NCBI GenBank assembly: GCA_048268885.1
Contig: JBLWUP010000003.1
Location: 1-64,000 of the forward strand
Length of the DNA stretch: 64,000 bases
Source of the DNA: Pelagibius sp048268885
GTDB lineage: Bacteria > Pseudomonadota > Alphaproteobacteria > Kiloniellales > Kiloniellaceae
Direction of reading: 5' to 3'
Position numbers and translations under genes: made by a program. Below are positions 58,078-64,000 of the stretch, piece by piece (position 1 is the first letter of the stretch; each line of letters opens with the position of its first letter). Below the pieces are notes generated by a model. The model made no database searches. It was not told the origin of the DNA and saw only the letters and a list, made by a program, of their open reading frames with translations.

Positions 58078-59397
58078 TTGAGCATCGAAGACACCCAGCA
58101 GGCGGTCTACGACCTGCTGACCAGTGAGGACGACGGCAGGGTCTGCCGCGACATTCCGGAAGAGGCCTGCCACGCGCAGCCGCAAAACTTCACCAAGCAC
58201 GTGATCAGCCTGGCGGCGACCAAGACCGGCGACGGCCTGGTCGACCCGAAGCTCGTGCTGTCCTGGCTGCTCACCTCGCTGGGGGCGCCGGCCTTCATGA
58301 TCGGCCTGCTGGTGCCGCTGCGCGAAGCCGGCGCGCTGCTGCCGCAGCTTTTCATCTCCGCCGGCGTGCGCGGCCTGCCGCTGCGCAAGTGGGTGTGGAG
58401 TGCCGGCAGCCTGCTGCAGGGGCTCAGCCTGTTCGGCATGGCCGCGGCGGCCCTGGCGCTGGAGGGTGCGAACGCCGGCTGGATCATCCTGGCGCTGCTG
58501 GCGGTCTTCGCCACGGCACGCGCCGCCTGCTCGGTCAGCTACAAGGACGTGCTGGGCAAGACGGTCTCCAAGGCGACACGCGGCACCGCCACCGGCACCG
58601 CCAGCAGCGTCGCCGCGGCCCTGGTGCTCGGCTTCGGCCTGCTGCTCAGTCTCGGTGTTCTGGACAGGTCCGTCGCCACCATTGCCGGCGCCCTGGCGGT
58701 GGGCGGCGGCCTCTGGCTGCTGGCGGCGGCGGTCTTCGCCACCCTGGCCGAGCAGCCCGGCGCCACCGAAGGCGGCGGCGACCCGATCACCGTGGCGCGC
58801 CAGCAGGTCTCGCTGCTGTGGCGCGACGCGCAGCTCGTGCGGTTCATCGCCACCCGCGGACTGCTGACGGCCACCGCTCTGGCGCCGCCCTACCTGCTGG
58901 CGCTGGCCGGCCGCGAGGGCGGGCGCGAGCTGGGCCAGCTCGGGCTTTTCGTCGTCGCCTCGGCGCTGGCGGGCATGGGCGGCGGCTACGTCTGGGGCCG
59001 GCTGTCCGACAAGTCCAGCCGCAAGGTGCTGATGCTCTCCGGCCTGGTCGCGGCGCTGGTACTGGCGGCCGCCGCCCTCGTCGGCTTTCTGCTGCCGGGC
59101 TGGCTGACCGGCGGTTTCGCCGCGCCGTTGCTGCTGCTGGTGCTGATGATCGCTTATCAGGGCGTGCGTTTGGGGCGCTCGACCCATATCGTCGACATGG
59201 CCGGGCGCGACGAGCGTGCCGCCTATACGGCGCTTTCCAACACCATCGTCGGTCTTCTGCTCCTGGCCGGCGGCGCTTTCGGCGTGTTGGCGCAGGCCGC
59301 CGGGGAAGCCGTGGTCCTGGCGGTCTTCGCCGGGATGAGCGCGCTCTCCGTCGTCACCGCCTGGGGCCTGCGCGAAGAACAGGCCCGCGAGGCATGA
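58078..59397 (+). CDS. MFS transporter
   Basis: A 439-residue MFS protein from a TTG start with GAGGA seven bases upstream. After a hydrophilic N-terminus (SIEDTQQAVYDLLTSEDDG...) come 11-12 membrane segments (VPLREAGALLPQLFISAG and VWGRLSDKSSRKVLMLSG are MFS loop motifs). It ends 34 bp before the ABC membrane-domain gene on the same strand. Substrate unknown; the long N-terminal soluble segment (about 60 residues) is unusual. Confidence 0.82.
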   Translation: MSIEDTQQAVYDLLTSEDDGRVCRDIPEEACHAQPQNFTKHVISLAATKTGDGLVDPKLVLSWLLTSLGAPAFMIGLLVPLREAGALLPQLFISAGVRGLPLRKWVWSAGSLLQGLSLFGMAAAALALEGANAGWIILALLAVFATARAACSVSYKDVLGKTVSKATRGTATGTASSVAAALVLGFGLLLSLGVLDRSVATIAGALAVGGGLWLLAAAVFATLAEQPGATEGGGDPITVARQQVSLLWRDAQLVRFIATRGLLTATALAPPYLLALAGREGGRELGQLGLFVVASALAGMGGGYVWGRLSDKSSRKVLMLSGLVAALVLAAAALVGFLLPGWLTGGFAAPLLLLVLMIAYQGVRLGRSTHIVDMAGRDERAAYTALSNTIVGLLLLAGGAFGVLAQAAGEAVVLAVFAGMSALSVVTAWGLREEQAREA

Positions 59398-59431
59398 AGC
59401 GGCGCTTGCACCGATCCGCAGAGGTTTATCG

Positions 59432-60409
59432 ATGTCCAATTTCCTGATTCGGCCGCGTGAATTTCCCAGGTCGGGCGACGACACGCCGGCCACGTCGCTG
59501 CTGCGCTACGTCTGGCTCATGAGCGGTTGGCACCAGGTGTCGATATGCCTGCTGGCGGTTTTCACCGCCGGCCTGACCGCCATTCCATTGGAGTTGCAGC
59601 GGCGCATCGTCAACGACGTGATGGAGAATGCGGACCTCGGCCTGCTGTGGCTGCTGGCGTCGATCTACCTTGCGGTGCTGCTGGTCCAGGGGCTGACGAA
59701 GTACGCCCTGCGCCTGTACCAGGGATGGCTCAGTGAAAGCGCCATCCGCTATAACCGGGGGCACCTGTCGCGCCTTCACGAAGGCCATCAGGCGAAGGAA
59801 TCGGACGGCGCGGAGGACGAAAACGGCGGCCAGGTGGTCTCCGTCATCGGCCAGGAAGTCGACAAGCTCGGGGGCTTCGTCGGCGAAGGCCTGTCGCAGC
59901 CCTGCACCAACCTGGCCATGCTGCTCGCCATCGGCGGCTACATGGTTGTGGTGGAGCCGCTGGTCGCCCTGGTGTCGCTTGTCTTCGTGCTGCCGCAGAT
60001 CATCCTGCTGCCGCTGTTCCAGCGCTACATCAACCGCCTGATCGCGCAGCGCGTCCGCCTGATGCGGAACCTCGGCGACAGCCTGACGGCCTTGCCGGCG
60101 GAGGAGGGCGGCTTCGAGGCCAGTGACCTGCCGGCTGAGCTCGACGCCATCTACGACAACCGCTTGCGGACGTTCCTGCTGAAGTTCGGCTTGAAAGCCA
60201 GCAACAATTTCCTCAGCGCGCTGGCGCCGCTCAGCGTGCTGCTGATCGGCGGGCTGATGGTGATGGAGGGGGAAACCACCGTCGGCGTCATCGTCGCCTT
60301 CATCTCCGGCTTCGACCGCCTCTCGGCGCCGCTGCGCGAACTCATCGCCTACTACCGCGTCGCGGCCCAGGCCAACGTGCAGCACAAAATGATCGCCCGC
60401 TGGATGTAG
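59432..60409 (+). CDS. ABC exporter transmembrane domain without ATPase
   Basis: A 325-residue protein with an ABC_membrane-type six-helix core (QVSICLLAVFTAGLTAIPLELQRRIVNDV; SAIRYNRGHLSRLH; SVLLIGGLMVMEGETTVGVIVAFI). It stops at the end of helix six, MIARWM, with no linker, Walker A or Walker B. Full ABC exporters are near 600 residues. A terminator follows 32 bp later and no ATPase gene lies beside it, so the ATPase must be elsewhere, or the protein has lost it. Confidence 0.8.
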   Translation: MSNFLIRPREFPRSGDDTPATSLLRYVWLMSGWHQVSICLLAVFTAGLTAIPLELQRRIVNDVMENADLGLLWLLASIYLAVLLVQGLTKYALRLYQGWLSESAIRYNRGHLSRLHEGHQAKESDGAEDENGGQVVSVIGQEVDKLGGFVGEGLSQPCTNLAMLLAIGGYMVVVEPLVALVSLVFVLPQIILLPLFQRYINRLIAQRVRLMRNLGDSLTALPAEEGGFEASDLPAELDAIYDNRLRTFLLKFGLKASNNFLSALAPLSVLLIGGLMVMEGETTVGVIVAFISGFDRLSAPLRELIAYYRVAAQANVQHKMIARWM

Positions 60410-60441
60410 GCGTCCCGTTTGGGGGGTACCGGAAAAGGGGC

Positions 60442-60469
60442 GGGGCGGCCGGTTTTCGCCGGCCGCCCC
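60442..60469 (+). terminator. Rho-independent-type terminator after the ABC membrane gene
   Basis: A perfect 11-bp stem GGGGCGGCCGG / CCGGCCGCCCC with a 6-base loop, followed by TCGTTTGCTTG. It may also serve the minus strand, where TTTTCC follows. Confidence 0.75.
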
Positions 60470-60695
60470 TCGTTTGCTTGCCCTTTGCCCGTCACCCTTT
60501 GCGGCGGCCGGGCGGTCGGTTAGTCAGGGATGAAAGCTCTGCGGAGCCGGCTTGCCGGGTCGGGGAACCTTGGGCACCTGCCGGGAGGGGTATCCGCGTC
60601 GACGCTCGTCGTGGCGAAGCCTCGGACCAAGCGGGGAGACGTCATGGGAGCCTTCCGTCCCTTTCGGGCCTTCGCGCGGAGCGAGGCTCGACTGC
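60470..60695. other. Spacer with no confident gene
   Basis: About 226 bp of GC-rich sequence. A plus-strand frame from an ATG at 60530 (MKALRSRLAGSGNLG) exists, and a minus-strand frame ends PASRLRRAFIPD; neither has a credible ribosome site, and the region may be a dispersed repeat. Confidence 0.35.
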
Positions 60696-60815
60696 CTACT
60701 TCTTGGGGGCTGCCGACTTGCCGGTGCTGGCGCCCTTGCTCGGGGCGGCCTTCACCTGAGACGTGGCCGAGCCGCTCTTGCCGCTCGCCGGTTTGCTCGA
60801 TTTGCCGAATGCCAT
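60696..60815 (-). CDS. Small basic Ser/Lys/Ala-rich protein (39 residues)
   Basis: MAFGKSSKPASGKSGSATSQ then VKAAPSKGASTGKSAAPKK. AAGGAG stands eight bases before the ATG at 60815; a second ATG six bases earlier would be only two bases from the site and is less likely. Eight Lys and no acidic residue give a strongly basic, likely disordered protein. Small histone-like or ribosome-associated proteins have this composition, but no homology is claimed. Confidence 0.6.
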   Translation of the reverse strand: MAFGKSSKPASGKSGSATSQVKAAPSKGASTGKSAAPKK

Positions 60816-60980
60816 TTTCATGACTCCTTGGGACGGCGACAATTCGCCGATGGCTGAAACATGCGCCCGACCTATTCATTTAACAAACGAATTTTATTGC
60901 ACCTTAATATTGAGAAAGGCGATAGTTGAAACGAGCCGCCTGACGGCGGCTTTCACGGCTCTTTTGGGGACGGCCCGGCC

Positions 60981-61859
60981 TTGGACATCGATCTCGCCCG
61001 CACCTTTCTGGCCGTGGTGGACAGCGGCAGCTTCGTCGAGGCGGCCAAGCGCGTCTACGTCACCCAGTCCACGGTCAGCACCCGCATCCGCACCCTGGAG
61101 GAGCAACTCGGCAAGCCGCTCTTCGAGCGCAGCAAGGCCGGGGCGGCGCTGACCCCGGCGGGGGCGCAGTTTCACAAGCACGCCGTCGCCATGGTCCGGG
61201 TCTGGGAGCAGGCGCGCCTGGAGGTCTCCCTGCCGCCCGGCTATCAGGCGGCGCTGACCGTCGGCGGGCAGTACAGCCTCTGGGACGGCTTCCTGCTGGA
61301 CTGGCTGGCCCGCATGCGCAGCAAGGCGCCCGAGGTGGCGATCCGTACCCTCTCGGGCATTTCCTCGGCGCTGATGCAGCGTCTCGTGGAAGGTACGCTC
61401 GACATCGGCGTCATGTATACGCCGCAGGGACGCCCGGGCTTCGAGGTCGAAATGCTCTTCGAGGAAGAGCTGGTGCTGGTTTCCAGCGAGCCGCGCGCCC
61501 CCGGCGGCAAGATGGGTGGCAAGTCCGGCAGCAAGCTGGGCCGGGACTACATCTACATCGACTGGGGGCCGGAGTTTCAAGCTGACCACAGCCTGAACTT
61601 TCCCGATCTCGTGACGCCGGGCCTCTACATGGAGCTGGGCTCGCTTGGCCTCAAGTACCTGCTGGAGAACCGCGCCTCCGCCTACCTGCCGCGTCGCCTG
61701 GTGAAGGGGCCGCTGACCGAGGGCCGGCTGAAGCTGGTGCCGCAAGCGCCGGCCTTTCACTATCCCGCCTACGTCGTCTATCCCGCGGCCGGCGATCCGG
61801 AGGTCACCGAGCTGGTGCTGAAGAACCTGCGGGCCGCCGCGAAACAAACTGCGCGCTAG
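60981..61859 (+). CDS. LysR-family transcriptional regulator
   Basis: A 292-residue regulator of usual length from a TTG start. HTH: LARTFLAVVDSGSFVEAAKRVYVTQSTVSTRIRTLEEQLGKPLFER (about 5-50). The effector domain spans about 90-290, with LMQRLVEGTLDIGVMYTPQGRPGFEV. A KMGGKSGSKLGRD insertion near 175 is unusual. It heads the LysR-RidA pair (33-bp gap). Confidence 0.87.
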   Translation: MDIDLARTFLAVVDSGSFVEAAKRVYVTQSTVSTRIRTLEEQLGKPLFERSKAGAALTPAGAQFHKHAVAMVRVWEQARLEVSLPPGYQAALTVGGQYSLWDGFLLDWLARMRSKAPEVAIRTLSGISSALMQRLVEGTLDIGVMYTPQGRPGFEVEMLFEEELVLVSSEPRAPGGKMGGKSGSKLGRDYIYIDWGPEFQADHSLNFPDLVTPGLYMELGSLGLKYLLENRASAYLPRRLVKGPLTEGRLKLVPQAPAFHYPAYVVYPAAGDPEVTELVLKNLRAAAKQTAR

Positions 61860-61892
61860 AGGGCGTCCGTCACCGGAAGAGAGGTTGAAACC

Positions 61893-62294
61893 ATGCCGCT
61901 GAAGCACCTGAACGCCCCCGACGCCGCGCCGGCGCCGCCTGGCGCCAGATACAGCCACGCCGTCGAAGCGGGTCCCTTCCTCTACGTGACCGGGCAGCTT
62001 CCGATCGACCCGGACGATCCGCCGGCGCCGCTGCCCGAGGGCATCGAGGCACAGACGCAGATGGTCTTCCGGAACCTGCAGCGCATCGTCGCCCATGCCG
62101 GCTACAGCCTGGCGGACACCGCCTTCGCGCGGATCTACCTCACCGACTTCAAGCGCGACTATCCGGGCATGAACGAGGTCTACGGACAGTATTTCCCCGA
62201 CGACGCCCGCCTGCCGGGGCGCACCACCATCGGCGTCACCGGCCTCGCCCGCGACGCCCTGGTCGAGATCGACCTGGTGCTCTGGAAAGGCTAG
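61893..62294 (+). CDS. RidA/YjgF-family enamine/imine deaminase
   Basis: A 133-residue RidA-type protein. YSHAVEAGPFLYVTGQLPIDP, the SLADTAFARIYLTDFKRDYPGMNEVYGQYF segment and the C-terminal RTTIGVTGLARDALVEIDLVLWKG carry the fold, including the conserved active-site Arg (GRTTIGV). RidA proteins hydrolyse reactive enamines formed by PLP enzymes. The stop TAG overlaps the start of the 104-bp repeat. Confidence 0.85.
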   Translation: MPLKHLNAPDAAPAPPGARYSHAVEAGPFLYVTGQLPIDPDDPPAPLPEGIEAQTQMVFRNLQRIVAHAGYSLADTAFARIYLTDFKRDYPGMNEVYGQYFPDDARLPGRTTIGVTGLARDALVEIDLVLWKG

Positions 62295-62397
62295 AGCAAC
62301 CCGCGTCCAGGAGGACGCGGACAGGTTGCTCTATTCTTCTAAGATAGATCAATTCTTCTTCGGTCAGGTGATTCCACCTGACCGAGGATTGATCTAG
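62294..62397. repeat. 104-bp dispersed double-hairpin repeat, copy 2
   Basis: Aligns without gaps to 35979-36082 (about 80%). Hairpin 1: GAGCAACC...GGTTGCTC with inner CCGCGTCC / GGACGCGG. Hairpin 2: TAGATCAAT / ATTGATCTA around CGGTCAGGTG-ATTC-CACCTGACCG, a perfect stem. It fills the whole gap between ridA and the ComE-like gene; its left base and right GATCTAG belong to the TAG stops of both. Confidence 0.85.
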
Positions 62398-62981
62398 TCC
62401 GCGTTGAGCCCGAGGGCGACGCGCAGGCGGGCCTTGTTGTAGGCGCCCTCGCGGACCGGCACGACGCGCGGCGCTTCCTCCCGGGCGATCTTGATGACGG
62501 CGATGCTGGGTGCCGAACCGACGGTATTGGCGCGCTCGGCCAGTTTCCCGACCTCGGCCATGGTCGTCACCGTTTTGGCGTCGTCCAGGCCGCAGGCCTG
62601 GGCGACGGCGGCCAGGTCCGTCCCGCCGGCCGTGTGCGTTTCCTGGCTGCCGGTTTCGCCGTAGAGGCCGTTGTCGAGCACGGCGACGGTCAGGTTGCCG
62701 GGGGCCTGCTGCGCCAGGGTGGCGAAGCTGCCAAGGCCCATCAGCATTTCGCCGTCGCCGGTGACCACCAGCACCGGGACCTCCGGCTGGGCCAGGGCGA
62801 GGCCGAGGCCCAGCGACAGGGTGCCGCCCATGGCGCCCCAGAGATAGAAGTTGCGGTCGTGGTCGCCGGCGGCGGCGACGTCGTAGGTCGCGGCGCCCAG
62901 GCCGGTCACGACGACGGTATCGCGGCGCGGCGCCAGCAGGGCGGCCACGGCTTCGCGACGGTCAAGCTTGGCGCCGCTCAT
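62394..62981 (-). CDS. ThDP-binding C-terminal subunit, sulfopyruvate/phosphonopyruvate decarboxylase beta-like (ComE-like)
   Basis: A 195-residue protein. GTLSLGLGLALAQPEVPVLVVTGDGEMLMGLGSFATLA carries the ThDP pyrophosphate motif GDGEMLM (family GDG-x-N region), followed by NGLYGETG. GGGGAG eight bases before the ATG. It pairs with the upstream N-terminal subunit (15-bp gap) to make one decarboxylase active site. Sulfopyruvate (ComDE) and phosphonopyruvate decarboxylases are both possible; the genes usually beside them are absent. Confidence 0.8.
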   Translation of the reverse strand: MSGAKLDRREAVAALLAPRRDTVVVTGLGAATYDVAAAGDHDRNFYLWGAMGGTLSLGLGLALAQPEVPVLVVTGDGEMLMGLGSFATLAQQAPGNLTVAVLDNGLYGETGSQETHTAGGTDLAAVAQACGLDDAKTVTTMAEVGKLAERANTVGSAPSIAVIKIAREEAPRVVPVREGAYNKARLRVALGLNAD

Positions 62982-62995
62982 TTCACGAACTCCCC

Positions 62996-63538
62996 TCACT
63001 TCACGAATTCCTTGGAGCCGATGAGGCGTTGCGACAGCAGCACCGCGACCGCCGAGCCGCCTTCGTAGGCGGTCTTGGCGCCGGCACGCACCACGTCGGC
63101 CACCTCAGCCGGGTGGTCGGCGCGCAGCACCTGTACGTCCATCAGGTCGAAGGCAGCCGGCGTACCTTGCCCCATGGGCACCTGCCAGGGATTGAACTCG
63201 CCCCACTCGCCGCGCATGGTCACCAGGGTGAGGAAGGGGAATTTGCAGGTCTTGATGAGCGAGAGCATGTTCACGCAGTTGCCGACGCCGCTGGACTGCA
63301 TGAGCAGCGCGCTGCGCTGGCCGCCCAGCCAGGCCCCCGCGCAGAGCGCGACGCCTTCCTCCTCGGTGGTGAGCGAGATCGCCCGCATCGAGGGCGCCGC
63401 CTGCACCGCCCGGATCAGCTCGGCATGGCCGCCGTCCGGCACGTAGGGCACTTGGCGAACCTGGAACTCTTGCAGCAGGGAAAAGATTTCGTCCGGCCAG
63501 TGCGGCGGCGCGGACTCGCCATGAGGCTGGGCAATCAC
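62996..63538 (-). CDS. ThDP-binding N-terminal subunit, sulfopyruvate decarboxylase alpha-like (ComD-like)
   Basis: A 180-residue protein. VPYVPDGGHAELIRAV, TTEEEGVALCAGAWLGGQRSALLMQSSGVGNCVNML with the catalytic Glu of the EEEGVAL motif, and LVTMRGEWGEFNPWQVPMG are ThDP-enzyme N-domain signatures. It starts the two-gene operon; ComE-like lies 15 bp downstream. Together they equal one fused decarboxylase. Confidence 0.8.
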   Translation of the reverse strand: MIAQPHGESAPPHWPDEIFSLLQEFQVRQVPYVPDGGHAELIRAVQAAPSMRAISLTTEEEGVALCAGAWLGGQRSALLMQSSGVGNCVNMLSLIKTCKFPFLTLVTMRGEWGEFNPWQVPMGQGTPAAFDLMDVQVLRADHPAEVADVVRAGAKTAYEGGSAVAVLLSQRLIGSKEFVK

Positions 63539-63626
63539 TTTGTTCTCTTCTCCCCGGGTAAATCACTGTTCTCATTGTTCCGGCAATGATGCCCCGGACC
63601 GTCGCGGGCTGGCAAGAACCGTCGGA

Positions 63627-64000
63627 TCAGTCTCCTAGGGCGTCGGCGTTTTCGCCGGCGCCGCGGTACATGACGATGCGCCGGGAGTCCCGGAAACCGA
63701 AGCGCCCGTAGAGCTTCGTCAACGACTGGGCGGCTTCTGCTTCCGGTGTGATGACCAGAAGAATCTCCGCGGCCCCGGCCGCCTCGCTCCATGCCAGGGC
63801 GGTTTCGAACAGCCGGCGGGCAAGGCCTTTGCCGCGGGCCTCGGGCGTCACATAGAGATCCTCGATCTCCGCAGCGCTGCCGAACTCGACGCCGTAGGTG
63901 AGACTCGCCGAGGCCAGTCCGGCAGTCTCGCCGTCGTGCACCGCCACCCAGATTCGCGCGCGCGAATCCCGGATCATCCGGCGAATGTTGGACTGAAGGT
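63627..64000 (-). CDS. GNAT-family N-acetyltransferase (N-terminus outside window)
   Basis: The open frame continues past 64000; an ATG at 63977 is possible but family similarity seems to extend further upstream (LQSNIRRMIRDSRARIWVA). The acetyl-CoA loop is EIEDLYVTPEARGKGLARRLFE (about 38-59 from the ATG), and the C-terminal LYGRFGFRDSRRIVMYR is typical. Substrate unknown. Confidence 0.8.
   Translation of the reverse strand, partial: LQSNIRRMIRDSRARIWVAVHDGETAGLASASLTYGVEFGSAAEIEDLYVTPEARGKGLARRLFETALAWSEAAGAAEILLVITPEAEAAQSLTKLYGRFGFRDSRRIVMYRGAGENADALGD

Overview
The window is GC-rich (about two thirds G+C by eye) and densely coded on both strands. It looks like the chromosome of a metabolically versatile alphaproteobacterium, probably a marine or soil Rhodospirillales-type organism. 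That placement is inferred from gene families (acuR-acuI-dddL, AtuA/DUF4387, TRAP and dipeptide ABC transporters, 4-oxalomesaconate enzymes, tupABC), not from a marker gene. I see no rRNA, tRNA, CRISPR array or complete insertion sequence.

Layout. (1) 1-9835: two minus-strand operons, each headed by a good sigma-54 promoter (1988-2003 and 9820-9835) with a shared dyad about 100 bp upstream. The longer one encodes a dipeptide-type ABC importer, a C45-family amidohydrolase/acyltransferase and, as last gene, a sigma-54 activator with no sensory domain. The shorter one encodes an AtuA-family protein, a DUF4387 protein and a glutaryl-CoA-dehydrogenase-like enzyme. Together they look like a self-regulated uptake and degradation system for an unknown amide or acyl compound. 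(2) 10163-18903: lower protocatechuate 4,5-cleavage genes galD-galC-galB, a divergent LysR regulator with two HTH domains, an Ldh2-type dehydrogenase, a membrane PQQ dehydrogenase and a tartrate/malate dehydrogenase. (3) 18911-24540: an Na+/solute symporter of the VC_2705 type with an EF-hand-like loop and its DUF4212 partner, divergent from a conserved unknown gene and an exonuclease-CBS-DUF294 fusion. (4) 24564-27783: a DMSP cassette acuR-acuI-dddL with a perfect AcuR-type operator, lying between intact tag (3-methyladenine glycosylase) and a 50-bp remnant of a tag gene. (5) 27787-35946: YciI, TetR, a double-AAA ATPase, a low-GC pentapeptide-repeat membrane gene that looks transferred, a eutB/eutC-like pair and 5-formyl-THF cyclo-ligase.

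(6) 36079-42711: a MarR/flavin-monooxygenase/TRAP-binding-protein operon lacking its permease, a cyclic-2,3-diphosphoglycerate-synthetase-like P-loop protein, and a CsoR-type metal sensor with a C-tract/G-tract operator followed by a cytochrome-like protein whose heme motif is broken and an MFS exporter with a His-rich tail. (7) 42716-49225: pobA and its AraC regulator, a secreted unknown protein, an EamA transporter, an 85% identical 3' fragment of the AraC gene, a cyclopropane-fatty-acid synthase and a hemerythrin. (8) 49240-53669: a complete TRAP operon and a MetE-like protein. (9) 53716-60409: tungstate uptake (tupBCA) with a fused HTH/PBP regulator, a methyltransferase, an MFS protein and an ABC membrane domain with no ATPase. 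(10) 60696-64000: a 39-residue basic protein, LysR, RidA, a split ThDP-dependent decarboxylase and a partial GNAT.

Two copies of a 104-bp double-hairpin repeat (35979-36082, 62294-62397) end exactly at TAG stop codons of neighbouring genes.
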